Below, piece after piece: positions 42,289 through 50,974 of a DNA stretch of 64,000 nt. How positions within the stretch are numbered: position 1 is the first letter of the stretch; each line of letters begins with the position of its first letter. Position numbers and translations under genes: made by a program. This DNA is from JACVRW01 sp963826165. Lineage in GTDB: Bacteria; Actinomycetota; Thermoleophilia; Solirubrobacterales; Thermoleophilaceae. A model generated the notes under the pieces. It made no database searches and had not been told where the DNA came from. It saw only the letters and a list, made by a program, of their open reading frames with translations. Where the stretch lies: positions 434,001 to 498,000 of the forward strand of contig CAWGWC010000007.1 in NCBI GenBank assembly GCA_963826165.1, given 5' to 3'.

Positions 42289-42626
42289 TGGCCGCGGCGG
42301 ACCCCGCCGACGCGGTCTTCTCGGCCCTCTCAGACGGCACCCGGCGCAATCTGTTCGCGCTGCTCGGGCGGGCGGGCGAGGCCAGCGCCACGGACCTGGC
42401 CCGGGAGCTGCCGGTGTCACGCCAGGCCGTGCAGAAGCACCTCGGGGCGCTGGCCGGCGCCGGCCTCGTGGCCACGCGGCGCTCCGGGCGCGAGGTGCTC
42501 TATCGCCCCACCCCGGCGCCGATGTCCGAGGCACTCGCGTGGATGGCCGAGGTGGGCGGTCAGTGGGACGAGCGACTGGCCGCTCTCGAGCGTCAGCTGA
42601 GCCGAGGACGGGCGGCCAGGGCGTAG
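42288..42626 (+). CDS. ArsR family transcriptional regulator
   Basis: 112 residues. Helix-turn-helix FSALSDGTRRNLFALLGRAG and ELPVSRQAVQKHLGALAGAG with the wing VATRRSGREVLYRP. No metal-site cysteines. It probably binds the tandem GCAAC-N6-GTTGC sites upstream. Its stop codon TAG is also the start of the -10 box of the LysE gene. Confidence 0.9.
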   Translation: MAAADPADAVFSALSDGTRRNLFALLGRAGEASATDLARELPVSRQAVQKHLGALAGAGLVATRRSGREVLYRPTPAPMSEALAWMAEVGGQWDERLAALERQLSRGRAARA

Positions 42627-42629
42627 CCT
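42624..42629 (+). promoter_or_regulatory. -10 element TAGCCT for the LysE gene, sharing a stop codon
   Basis: Lies 7 bases before ATG 42637. Bases 42624-42626 are the ArsR stop codon. Confidence 0.5.
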
Positions 42630-42636
42630 TGCGGGC

Positions 42637-43269
42637 ATGACCTCGCTGGCGCTCGGCTTCGCACTCGGGCTGTTCGTGGGCGCCCAGCCGGGGCCGGTTT
42701 CACTGCTGTGCATTCGCAGCGTCCTGCGCGGCGCGTTCCCCACCGGGGTGGCCATCGGCGCCGGGGCGGCGCTCGTGGACCTGCTCTACGCCAGCCTCGG
42801 CCTGGCCGGCGCGGCGCAGCTGCTCGAGGCGGACGGCCTGAGAGTGGCCTTCGGGCTGGCTGGTGCAGTGGTGCTCGGGTACATCGGCGCCCGCACGCTG
42901 TGGTCGGCCTTCCGCGTGCGCCTGGGCGGCGAGGCCACCGAGGAGGTGGCCACGCCCCGCCGGGCCTTCGCCACCGCGGTCGCGGCCACGGCGTCCAACC
43001 CGCTCACGATCGCCACGTGGGCCGCCATCTTCGCCGCGGCCGGCGCCGCGGCCGTCAGCGACGCGGCGGCCTCGCCCGCCGGCGCCGGGCTGATGCTGGC
43101 GGGTGTGGCGACCGGAACGCTCGCCGCCTTCACCGCCCTGTCCGCTCTCGTCGCGCTGGTGCGCGGGCGCTTCGGGCCGCGGCTGCTGGCCGCGGTCGAC
43201 GTGGTGGCCGGCGCCGGTCTACTTGGCTTCGCCGGCGTGCTCGGCTGGCGCGCCGTCACCGACCGCTGA
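42637..43269 (+). CDS. LysE family amino-acid exporter
   Basis: 210 residues, six hydrophobic segments. The N-terminal signature LGLFVGAQPGPVSLLCIRSV (PGP loop) and the ATASNPLTIATW block with conserved Asn-Pro are typical of LysE/RhtB proteins. It exports an amino acid or related metabolite by proton exchange. The last 51 bases overlap the 3' end of the convergent TerC gene. Confidence 0.88.
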   Translation: MTSLALGFALGLFVGAQPGPVSLLCIRSVLRGAFPTGVAIGAGAALVDLLYASLGLAGAAQLLEADGLRVAFGLAGAVVLGYIGARTLWSAFRVRLGGEATEEVATPRRAFATAVAATASNPLTIATWAAIFAAAGAAAVSDAAASPAGAGLMLAGVATGTLAAFTALSALVALVRGRFGPRLLAAVDVVAGAGLLGFAGVLGWRAVTDR

Positions 43270-44310
43270 GCTGTCGTCGCCGTCGCCGGCGGCCTCGTCC
43301 GAGTCCCCGTCACTCTCGTCGTCGGACGGCTCGTCGCCGTTGCCGCCGCCCGACTTCATCTGCTCCACCCGCTCCTCGCGCTTCTGCTCGGAGTTGGGAT
43401 CGCGCCGGTCGGCGCGTATGGAGAGCAGAATGCCGATGGTGAAGGCCACGGCGATCACCGCGAGGCTGACCACGGGGCCGACGGGCACGAAGTCCTCGAT
43501 CAGGAGCTTGACGCCCACCAGGCCGAGCACCACGGCGATCGTCTCGTCGAGGTAGCGGAAGCGGGCCACCAGGCTCTCCACGAGCACGAACAGCGCACGC
43601 AGTCCCAGGAGGGCGAAGACGTTGCCCATCCAGATCAGGAGCGGATCCCTGGTGATGGCGAAGGCCGCGGGGATCGAATCCACGGCGAACGCGATGTCGG
43701 CGAACACGATCGCCGCGAGACAGAGGAACAGCGGAGTGGCGTAGCGCGTGCCGTCCTGCTTTACGAACCAGTGGCCCTCGTGGAACTCGCCCGTGACCGG
43801 GAACACCTTGCGCACGGCCCGGACCATCAGGTTCTTGTCCGGGTCGACGTTCTCGCTCACGCCCTTCCAGATCCGGTAGGCCAGCACGATCAGCGCGGCG
43901 CCCAGCAGGTAGATGATGAAGTGGAACTGTTCGATCAGCTCCGACCCGGCCAGGATGAATATGCCGCGCATGACGAGCGCGGCCACGATGCCCCAGAACA
44001 GCAGCCGCGGGCGGCGCTCGTAGGGGACGCCGAAGTACGAGAACAGCAGGATGAAGACGAACAGGTTGTCGAGCGAGAGCGAACGCTCGATCAGGTAGAC
44101 CGTGGTGTAGACCACGGCGTCCTCGCTGCCTTCGATGAAGTAGACGGGTATCGCAGCCGCCAGGGAGAGCACGAGCCAGCCCACCGACCACCACACGGCC
44201 TCCTTGAAGCTCGGCTCGCGCCCGCGCGCGAAGAAGTGGAGGTCGAGCCACAGGAAGAAGCCCAGGGCCACGATCAGCCCCGCGAAGAGCGTTAGGTCGG
44301 CGCCGCTCAT
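43219..44310 (-). CDS. TerC family integral membrane protein
   Basis: 363 residues with ~8 membrane helices. Family signatures include LDLHFFARGREPSF near the start, SLSLDNLFVFILLFSYF and FADIAFAVDSIPAAFAITRD, whose aspartates form the presumed metal-binding core. The C-terminal ~60 residues are an acidic, Gly/Asp-rich tail absent from most relatives. TerC proteins are linked to manganese export or secretion-coupled metal handling. TAGGCT lies 7 bases before ATG 44310 and overlaps the divergent promoter. Confidence 0.9.
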   Translation of the reverse strand: MSGADLTLFAGLIVALGFFLWLDLHFFARGREPSFKEAVWWSVGWLVLSLAAAIPVYFIEGSEDAVVYTTVYLIERSLSLDNLFVFILLFSYFGVPYERRPRLLFWGIVAALVMRGIFILAGSELIEQFHFIIYLLGAALIVLAYRIWKGVSENVDPDKNLMVRAVRKVFPVTGEFHEGHWFVKQDGTRYATPLFLCLAAIVFADIAFAVDSIPAAFAITRDPLLIWMGNVFALLGLRALFVLVESLVARFRYLDETIAVVLGLVGVKLLIEDFVPVGPVVSLAVIAVAFTIGILLSIRADRRDPNSEQKREERVEQMKSGGGNGDEPSDDESDGDSDEAAGDGDDSSAVGDGAPAEHAGEAK

Positions 44311-44317
44311 TACCTGG

Positions 44318-44327
44318 AGCCTAGAGT
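44318..44327. promoter_or_regulatory. Bidirectional promoter with overlapping -10 boxes
   Basis: AGCCTAGAGT contains minus-strand TAGGCT (44323-44318) serving TerC and plus-strand TAGAGT (44322-44327) serving the aldo-keto reductase, sharing the central TA. The distances to the starts are 7 and 6 bases. The two genes are only 23 bases apart. Confidence 0.6.
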
Positions 44328-44333
44328 GAGGGC

Positions 44334-45470
44334 ATGCTCGGTCACGTGGCTGTTGGCGCCTGGAGTGGCGGGCGCTTCATGCGCTTTGGGGAACCGCTGT
44401 CCGATGAGCGGCTGGAGGCACTGCTTCGCCCCGGGGGAGGAATCACCACGGTGCTCACTGCGGACACCTACGGCGCGGGCGAGGCCGACACGCTGGTGGG
44501 CCGGACCCTGACCGGGATTCCGCGCGGTGACTACTCGCTGGCCGGCGCGGTGGGTCACGACTTCTACGAAGGCGAGCGCGACGGTCCGCGGGGCTATCCG
44601 CGCTTCACCGATCCCCGTCTGCGCGGACCCGAGGGCTACGCCGGCTACCTGCGCATGGCGGTCGAGCGCAGCCTCGAGCGCTGCGGCGTCGACTCGTTCG
44701 ACCTGCTGCTGCTCCACAACCCGGACCGGCGCGGCTTCGAGTCGCCCGAGGTCTGGGAGGCGCTGCGCGACCTGCGCGACGACGGGCTCACGCGCGAGCT
44801 GGGACTCGCTCCGGGACCCGCCAACGGCTTCACCCTCGACGTCATCGGCTGCTTCGAGCGCTACGGCGAGCTGATCGACTGGGCGATGCTCATCCTCAAC
44901 CCGTTCGAGCCCTGGCCCGGGGAGCTGGCGCTCGAGGCCGCGCGGCGAAACCAGGTCAAGGTGCTCACGCGGGTCGTGGACTACGGGGGTCTCTTCCACG
45001 ACGACGTAGTACCCGGGCACGTGTTTTCGGACCACGACCACCGCGGGTTCAGGCCCGACGGGTGGGTGGAGGCGGGCCGCGAGAAGCTCGATCGCATCCG
45101 GCCGATAGCGGAGAGGCACGGGCTGACCCCGCTCCAGCTGGCCTGCGTGTGGAACCTCGAGCACCCAGCGGTCGAGTGCGTGGCGCCGACGCTGATTCAG
45201 GAGTCCGGGCCGGAGGCCAAGCCGATCGAGCGCAAACGGGAAGAGCTGGCCGCCGTGCCGGCCGGGCCCGTGCTGAGCGAGGCGGAGCGGGCCGAGATCC
45301 GCGCGGTGGGAGACAACACCGGCTCGATGCTGCTCAAGGGTGCGAGCCCCGACCACGAGGGCGAGGAGCGGCCCGACCGCTGGAGCCTCGGTCCTGGGCA
45401 GCCGGAGCTGGCCGAGCGATTCGGCATCGATCCGGAGCGCGACCTGCGGAAGACCGCCGCAGCGGCTTAG
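44334..45470 (+). CDS. Aldo/keto reductase family protein
   Basis: 378 residues. TIM-barrel AKR features: VGRTLTGIPRGDYSLAGAVG, the active-site-like DFYEG tyrosine, LLLLHNPDRRGFESPEVWEA with the conserved histidine, VLTRVVDYGG, and a C-terminal cofactor block QLACVWNLEHPAVECVAPT. NADPH-dependent reduction of carbonyls is the family activity. The protein is longer than average by ~50 residues at the C-terminus. Confidence 0.85.
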   Translation: MLGHVAVGAWSGGRFMRFGEPLSDERLEALLRPGGGITTVLTADTYGAGEADTLVGRTLTGIPRGDYSLAGAVGHDFYEGERDGPRGYPRFTDPRLRGPEGYAGYLRMAVERSLERCGVDSFDLLLLHNPDRRGFESPEVWEALRDLRDDGLTRELGLAPGPANGFTLDVIGCFERYGELIDWAMLILNPFEPWPGELALEAARRNQVKVLTRVVDYGGLFHDDVVPGHVFSDHDHRGFRPDGWVEAGREKLDRIRPIAERHGLTPLQLACVWNLEHPAVECVAPTLIQESGPEAKPIERKREELAAVPAGPVLSEAERAEIRAVGDNTGSMLLKGASPDHEGEERPDRWSLGPGQPELAERFGIDPERDLRKTAAAA

Positions 45471-45480
45471 TCAGCCGGTC

Positions 45481-46569
45481 CTAGGGCTGCTGCAGAAGGT
45501 CCGCGCAGCGCTGTATCGCCTCGGTGTCCTCCGGGCGCGCCTCGTCGAGGCACTCGGCGTACTGCTCGAAGTCCTCGGCCGCGGGGTTGCCCCCGCCGTT
45601 GTCGCCGGGAGCCGGGCTCTCCGGCGCCGGGTTGCCGGGGTCCGGCGTGCCGGCCTGCCCTGCGCCCCCCAGGCCGTCGAGCAGGCTGCCTCCGCCGAGC
45701 ACCTGGGTCAGCGCCGACAGCGGCCGCGCGTCCGCCGGCGCCTCCACCTCCTGCTCGCCGTTCACGTCGGAGAACTCGATGGAGAACTTGATGGAGCCGG
45801 CGTCGACGCCGCCCAGCCCCGCGCGGCTGGTCTTGGGGAGCTCGAACTCGAGTCGGGCCGACACGCGCCGGATGATGCGGTCCTCCTCCCCGACGTAGAC
45901 ATCGAAGCTCGGGTCGTCGACCGCCTCCGAGATGGTGTTGATCTGTGCCGCCGTGAAGGGAGCCACCGGCTCCGCACCGGTGGCTCCGCCCACCGCCGAG
46001 CCGGACCGGCGCAGGAAGGTGTTGACGTCGCGCAGCAGACTGCGGACGTCGAGGCTGCCGGCCACGTGGCGGGTCTGGACCCCGGCCACCTCGGCCTGCC
46101 CCTCGTTGGTGGCGCCGGAGATCCAGCGGCGGGGATCGAGGCCCAGCTCGGACAGCGAGCTCTCCCGCCCCTGTCTCTCGCGCAGCAGGCGGTTGGCGCG
46201 CCGGACCCCGGCCGCGGGCTGCTCGTAGTACACGTCCTGGAATTTCAGGAAGGCCCGGTCGCCGGTGGTGAGCACGCCGGTCGAAACGGTCTGGCCGTTG
46301 CCCTCGCTTCCCACCTGGACCTCCAGGTCGGCCGAGGGAAGCTCGTCGTCGCCCGAGATGAAGGGGCCGCTCGCCACCAGGCGCACCGGGCCCCCGAACG
46401 AGGGGCTGCCCCTGAGCTCGATCTCGGCGTCGAGCTCGAGGTCCGCGCTGCGCATGCCGGCGGTGAAACCGCGGTCGAGGATGCTCTGCGCGTCCTCCGG
46501 CTCCTCGCCGCCGGCGCAGGAGGTGAGCGCCACCGCAGCGAACAGCACAAGGAGCAGCAGTGGGCGCAC
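45481..46569 (-). CDS. LppX/LprG-like lipoprotein
   Basis: 362 residues from GTG 46569. The lipobox LTSC gives Cys17. The mature part has the half-barrel pattern of the LppX_LprAFG family (ILDRGFTAGMRSADLELDAE; DRAFLKFQDVYYEQP). The C-terminal ~90 residues hold a Gly/Pro/Asn linker and two cysteines (YAECLDEA; RCADLLQQ). Mycobacterial relatives carry lipids across the envelope; lipid binding here is inferred. Confidence 0.8.
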   Translation of the reverse strand: MRPLLLLVLFAAVALTSCAGGEEPEDAQSILDRGFTAGMRSADLELDAEIELRGSPSFGGPVRLVASGPFISGDDELPSADLEVQVGSEGNGQTVSTGVLTTGDRAFLKFQDVYYEQPAAGVRRANRLLRERQGRESSLSELGLDPRRWISGATNEGQAEVAGVQTRHVAGSLDVRSLLRDVNTFLRRSGSAVGGATGAEPVAPFTAAQINTISEAVDDPSFDVYVGEEDRIIRRVSARLEFELPKTSRAGLGGVDAGSIKFSIEFSDVNGEQEVEAPADARPLSALTQVLGGGSLLDGLGGAGQAGTPDPGNPAPESPAPGDNGGGNPAAEDFEQYAECLDEARPEDTEAIQRCADLLQQP

Positions 46570-46576
46570 GCCGGGC

Positions 46577-46582
46577 AGCGTA
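46577..46582 (-). promoter_or_regulatory. -10 element TACGCT for the lipoprotein gene
   Basis: Minus-strand TACGCT, 7 bases before GTG 46569. The 13-base TACGCTGCCCGGC is identical to the sequence before 6693. Confidence 0.5.
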
Positions 46583-46627
46583 GCTGGAAGAGCGCAACTA
46601 CCCGCCATCATCGTGTTGGGAAACCGA

Positions 46628-48214
46628 ATGGGGTACTTCAACCGAGCAACTCTCGCCGCGATGGCGATCACAGCCGCCCTGGCGGCTCCCGCCGAGGCCG
46701 CGGAGGTGATCGTCGTGGACGGCGGCCGGGCCGAGCGGGTCCAGGATCCCGCGGTGCCCACGAAGGCCGAGGCCGCGATCGGCATCCCGGTGGGAGGCGC
46801 CGGCTCTCCTCGGCCCACCTCCGGGTTCCAGGCGGCCACGGCGGTCCGCCGCGCGGGCGCCGCCCGGACCGACGCCCGCGCAGCTCGGGCGTGGCGCACG
46901 GCCCGGTCGTCGAGCCGGCGGGGCCGCAGGGCGGTCTACTCCGCGCTGTCTCGCCAGGTCGCGCGCGAGAAGATCTCGACGTCCTCATATCGGCGCTGGC
47001 GGCGCTGGTACGTGCTGTCGCTGCGCGCCCTGCGCAGGCTCAGCGGGGCCCGCGACGCCCAGCTGCGCTACGTGGTCGACTCGGTCGAGGCCCTCGCCCT
47101 CGGACGCCGCCTGGCGCCCACCCGCATGCCCGCCTCCTTCCTGCAGCTCGAGCGCAACCGCCAGTACTGGCGCAAGCTCCCCTATCCGGCCTCGGGCGAC
47201 CAGGTGAGCTTCCGCGGCAGCCAGATCCTGTTCCAGTACTACCCCGGCCGGGGACTCCAGATCCAGCCGCTCTCGACCTTCAAGAAGGCCAACGCCCTGC
47301 ACGGCTTCTGCGAGCGCGACGAGCCCGAGTGCGACGAGGCCGCGCTGCGCCGCGTCCTCGACGAGATGACCGCGCTGGCGGTCAAGCGCTCGCGCCGCTT
47401 CATCGCCTGGGAGTACCTCTTCTACTTCGGTGGCGGCGCCCCGCCCTGGATGAGCGGCATGGCCCAGGCCACGGGGATCCAGGCGCTGGGACGTGCGTCC
47501 CGGTTGCTCGACGAGCCCGGCTACCTGGCCACGGCCCGTCGCGCGCTCGGCGCCTTCGAGACGCCGCCTCCCAGGGGCGTGCGCACCACCGGCCCCGCGG
47601 GCGGGGTGCACTATCTGCAGTACTCGTTCGCGCCGCGGCTGTGGATCTTCAACGCCTTCCTCCAGTCGCTGATCGGGCTGCACGACTACGGCAAGATCGC
47701 CTCTGACGCGAGGGCGCAACGGCTCTACGACCAGGCGGAGCCCGAGGCGCGCGAGGAGGTCCCGCTCTCCGACGTGGGCGACTGGTCGCGTTACTCGTAC
47801 GCGGGCGCGGAGTCCACCGCCGACTACCACGAGCTGCTGCGCGAGTTCTTGCAGAGCATGTGCACGCGCAGGCTCGGGCCGATCTACTGCACCTACGCCA
47901 AGCGCTACCGCGGCTATCAGGTGGACCCGCCCCGCCTGGGCTTCGAGGGGCCGTCGCTGACCACCGAGGAGCGCCCCACTGCAATCCGCTTCACGCTCTC
48001 GAAGCTCTCAGCCGTGCAGCTCACCATCGCTCGAGGCGACAGCGTGGTGTACAGCCGGCTGGCCACCTTCAGGCGCGGGACCGGCTCGTTCTCCTGGACG
48101 CCGAAGGGACCGGGGGTGGTGCGGGTCACGATTGCCGCCAAGGAGCTGCGCACCGGACTGGGCAAGCGAGGCCGCGTGAGCGCCGAGATCGAGGTGGAGG
48201 GCGTGCCGGGCTGA
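46628..48214 (+). CDS. Exported D-glucuronyl C5-epimerase family protein
   Basis: 528 residues from ATG 46628, which starts a short signal peptide (LAAMAITAALAAPAEA). Residues ~50-130 are Arg/Ala-rich and probably disordered. The family core follows (QVSFRGSQILFQYYPGRGLQ; IQPLSTFKKANALHGFCE), with an (alpha/alpha) fold like PF06662 and a lid segment YLFYFGGGAPPWMSGMAQAT. A C-terminal ~95-residue beta domain resembles fibronectin/bacterial Ig. In animals the family epimerises glucuronate; in actinobacteria the substrate polymer is unknown. Confidence 0.82.
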   Translation: MGYFNRATLAAMAITAALAAPAEAAEVIVVDGGRAERVQDPAVPTKAEAAIGIPVGGAGSPRPTSGFQAATAVRRAGAARTDARAARAWRTARSSSRRGRRAVYSALSRQVAREKISTSSYRRWRRWYVLSLRALRRLSGARDAQLRYVVDSVEALALGRRLAPTRMPASFLQLERNRQYWRKLPYPASGDQVSFRGSQILFQYYPGRGLQIQPLSTFKKANALHGFCERDEPECDEAALRRVLDEMTALAVKRSRRFIAWEYLFYFGGGAPPWMSGMAQATGIQALGRASRLLDEPGYLATARRALGAFETPPPRGVRTTGPAGGVHYLQYSFAPRLWIFNAFLQSLIGLHDYGKIASDARAQRLYDQAEPEAREEVPLSDVGDWSRYSYAGAESTADYHELLREFLQSMCTRRLGPIYCTYAKRYRGYQVDPPRLGFEGPSLTTEERPTAIRFTLSKLSAVQLTIARGDSVVYSRLATFRRGTGSFSWTPKGPGVVRVTIAAKELRTGLGKRGRVSAEIEVEGVPG

Positions 48215-48224
48215 GAGGCTGAAC

Positions 48225-48230
48225 TAGGAT
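48225..48230 (+). promoter_or_regulatory. -10 element TAGGAT for the ArsA-like gene
   Basis: Lies 10 bases before ATG 48241, or 7 before an in-frame TTG at 48238. Confidence 0.4.
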
Positions 48231-48240
48231 CGGGCGCTTG

Positions 48241-49395
48241 ATGGCACCTCGCACGATCCTCTACACCGGCAAGGGCGGAGTCGGCAAGACGAGCGTCGCC
48301 GCCGCCACGGCCCGCCGCTGCGCGGCCGCGGGGCTGCGCACGGTCGTGCTGTCCACCGATCCGGCTCACAGCCTGTCCGACTCGCTCGAGGCCGAGCTCG
48401 GACCCCAGCCCACCCCCGTGGCGGACAACCTGTTCGGGCAGGAGGTCCAGGCCCAGGAGGAGATGGAGCGCAACTGGGCCGGAGTGCAGGAGTGGCTGGG
48501 CGACCTGCTCGCCGAACGCGGCATCGACCGCATCTCGGCCGAGGAGCTGACCGTGCCGCCCGGCATGGACGAGCTGTTCTCGCTGCTCTGGATCAAGCGC
48601 CATCACGACGAGGCCGAGTTCGACGCGCTGATCGTGGACTGCGCCCCCACCGGAGAGACGCTGCGGCTGCTGTCGTTTCCCGACGTCGTGACGTGGTGGC
48701 TCGAGCGCATCTTGCCCTCCCAGCGAAAGCTCGCCCCCTTCGCCCGCTCGCTGTTCGACATCCCGCTGCCGGGCGAGTCGGTGTTCGAGGACGTGGAGCG
48801 CCTGGCGCGCAACCTGGTGGCGATGAACGACATCCTGCGCGACCGCTCACACACGACGATCCGGCTGGTGATGAGCCCCGACCGCATGGTGGTCAAGGAG
48901 GCGATGCGCACCTTCACCTACCTCAACCTCTACGGCTACCTCACCGACGCCGTGGTGGTCAACCGGATCCTCCCCGCCGAGGGCTACTTCGCCGAATGGC
49001 GGGCGGCCCAGGAGGAGCAGCTGGGGCTCGTGTCGTCGGCCTTCAGTCCCGTGCCCGTGCTCACCGCCCCCTACTTCGAGCGCGAGGTGGTGGGGCCCGA
49101 GATGCTCGACCGGCTGGCGGCCACCCTCTTCGGCGAAGCCGACCCGGCCGCCATTCTCCACGACCGGGTGAGCCACGAGCTGGCCACCGACAACGGGCGC
49201 GCCACCCTGCGCGTGGAGGTGCCGTTCGCCGACCGAGGCGAGCTGAGCCTGAAGAAGATCGGCCTCGAGGTGATCGTCCGCGTGGGCGCCCAGAAGCGGA
49301 CCATCATGCTGCCGCCCGCCCTCGCCGCCTACGCCACGAAGGGCGCGCGGCTGGACGACGGGGCGCTCGAGATCGTGTTCGAGAAGAGCGACTGA
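48241..49395 (+). CDS. ArsA/GET3-family ATPase
   Basis: 384 residues. The deviant Walker A is TGKGGVGKTS (9-18), switch I has STDPAHSLSDSL, Walker B-like LIVDCAPTGETLRLL, and the A-loop VNRILPAEGY. The C-terminal ~80 residues form the ArsA HSP20-like domain (LRVEVPFADRGELSLKKIG). No arsenite cysteine triad is visible, so it is more probably a GET3-like or envelope-protein targeting ATPase than an arsenite pump motor. Coupled to the polyproline gene by a TGATG overlap. Confidence 0.9.
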   Translation: MAPRTILYTGKGGVGKTSVAAATARRCAAAGLRTVVLSTDPAHSLSDSLEAELGPQPTPVADNLFGQEVQAQEEMERNWAGVQEWLGDLLAERGIDRISAEELTVPPGMDELFSLLWIKRHHDEAEFDALIVDCAPTGETLRLLSFPDVVTWWLERILPSQRKLAPFARSLFDIPLPGESVFEDVERLARNLVAMNDILRDRSHTTIRLVMSPDRMVVKEAMRTFTYLNLYGYLTDAVVVNRILPAEGYFAEWRAAQEEQLGLVSSAFSPVPVLTAPYFEREVVGPEMLDRLAATLFGEADPAAILHDRVSHELATDNGRATLRVEVPFADRGELSLKKIGLEVIVRVGAQKRTIMLPPALAAYATKGARLDDGALEIVFEKSD

Positions 49396-49694
49396 TGCAC
49401 ACCGAACCGACCCGGCCCGCGAAGTCCGCGGGCGACGCGCAACCGCCTCACTCCGAACCGCCGCCGCCTCCGCCTCCTCCCCCTCCTCCCCCCCTGGGTC
49501 AGGCCTTCGACCTGAGCGCTCTGTTCGTGCTCCTCGACGGGCTGCGCCGGGCTGCGCCGGGCGAGCTCGAGGGACAGATGACCAAGCTGATCCGGGAGTT
49601 CCTGCTCACGCTGCGCTCCCTGATCGACTGGTACCTCGAGCGGCTGGACCGGCCGCGGCGTGAGCCCGAGGTCGAAGACATCCCGATCGAATAG
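49395..49694 (+). CDS. Small polyproline protein coupled to the ArsA-like ATPase
   Basis: 99 residues. A disordered N-terminus contains 12 consecutive prolines (49458-49493), followed by a short helical domain (FVLLDGLRRAAPGELEGQMT, then LIREFLLTLRSLIDWYLERL) and an acidic end. The ATG overlaps the TGA of the ATPase gene. The polyproline run would need EF-P for translation. A partner or regulator of the ATPase is the obvious guess; no family name is known to me. Confidence 0.68.
   Translation: MHTEPTRPAKSAGDAQPPHSEPPPPPPPPPPPPLGQAFDLSALFVLLDGLRRAAPGELEGQMTKLIREFLLTLRSLIDWYLERLDRPRREPEVEDIPIE
49458..49493 (+). repeat. Polyproline codon run
   Basis: Twelve consecutive CCN codons within the gene at 49395. 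Confidence 0.9.
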
Positions 49695-49699
49695 CCGTC

Positions 49700-50974
49700 T
49701 TGAGCACCGCCCTGCAGGAGCAGCTCGCCTACCTCGAGGCCTCGAGCTCCTTCTACCGGGAGCGGCTCGCCGGCGTCCGCGAGCACGTGCACACGCCCGC
49801 CGATCTGCGAAGGCTCCCGTTCACCACGAAGGACGAGCTGCGCGAGGGTCAGCGCCGGGATCCCCCCTTCGGCCCTCACCTGTGCGCCCCACGGGAGCGG
49901 CTGGTGCGGCTGCACGTGACCTCGGGCACGACCGGCGAGCCGGTGGCGATCGGCCTCACGCTCAAGGACCACGAGGCCAACTCGGCCGTCGGGGGCGCGG
50001 CGTTCCGGATAGCCGGACTCGAGCCAGGGGACGTGGTGGCCCACTGTCTCAACTACGCCCTCTACGCCGGCGGCATCGCTGACCACATGGCGCTCGAGCG
50101 CAGTGGCGCGACGGTGGTGCCGGTGGGTACCGGCCAGTCACGGCGGCTGCTCGACCTGATCCCGCGGCTCGGCATCACCGCCATCTTCGGCACCCTGTCC
50201 TTCCCGGCCTACCTCGCCGCCCGCGCGCGCGAGGCCGGACTGGACCCCGCCGCGCTCGGGTTGCGCCACATCGTCACCGCGGGCGAGCCCGGTGCCGGGC
50301 TCGCGGCCGTCCGAGGGGAGATCGAGGCCGGCTGGGGCGCAACGGTGGCCGACACCTTCGGGATGAGCGACATCTGGTCGACCATGGCGGGCGCGTGCGG
50401 CGAGAGCGAGGGCCTGCACCTCACCGTGGACGGCCACGCCGTCCTCGAGCTGGTGGATCCGGACTCCGGAGCTCCGCTCGAGCAGGAGGACGGCGCTGAC
50501 GGCGAGCTGGTGTGGACCCACGTGGCCCGCGAGGCGTCGCCGCTTCTGCGGTACCGCTCCGGCGACCTGGGCCGGGTGTGGACATCACCCTGCCCGTGTG
50601 GGCGCGCGACGCCTCGCATCTCGGTTCACGGCCGGTGCGACGACATGCTGCGGGTGCAGGCCGTGAACGTCTACCCCCAGGCGATCGGGACGATCCTCTC
50701 CGCCGACCGGCGACTGGGCCGTCATTGCGTGGTGGTCCGGGGCGATCCGGTGAAGCCGCCCGTGGAGGTGTACGTCGAGGCCCCCGCCGGTGCCGACCTC
50801 GCGCCGGTGGAGGCCAAGCTGCACTCCGCGCTGCACGCCCGCTTTGCCGTGACCAGGCTCGCACCCGGGTCGCTGCCGGCCGCCGAGCACAAGACCCGCC
50901 TCGTCCACCGGACCGCCCGCGGCGACCAGCCGCCCGACGCGGTGGCGAAGCTCAGAAGGGAGAACGACTCATGA
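49700..50974 (+). CDS. Phenylacetate-CoA ligase-like AMP-binding enzyme
   Basis: 424 residues from TTG 49700, five bases after the previous stop. Adenylation motifs: TSGTTGEP at 74-81, HIVTAGEPG, ADTFGMSDIW and YRSGDLGRV, with a C-terminal lid region ending KTRLVHRT. The lid lysine lies in this region. It activates a carboxylic acid (aromatic or short-chain) as its CoA ester. Overlap ATGA with the crotonase gene indicates one pathway. Confidence 0.87.
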   Translation: MSTALQEQLAYLEASSSFYRERLAGVREHVHTPADLRRLPFTTKDELREGQRRDPPFGPHLCAPRERLVRLHVTSGTTGEPVAIGLTLKDHEANSAVGGAAFRIAGLEPGDVVAHCLNYALYAGGIADHMALERSGATVVPVGTGQSRRLLDLIPRLGITAIFGTLSFPAYLAARAREAGLDPAALGLRHIVTAGEPGAGLAAVRGEIEAGWGATVADTFGMSDIWSTMAGACGESEGLHLTVDGHAVLELVDPDSGAPLEQEDGADGELVWTHVAREASPLLRYRSGDLGRVWTSPCPCGRATPRISVHGRCDDMLRVQAVNVYPQAIGTILSADRRLGRHCVVVRGDPVKPPVEVYVEAPAGADLAPVEAKLHSALHARFAVTRLAPGSLPAAEHKTRLVHRTARGDQPPDAVAKLRRENDS

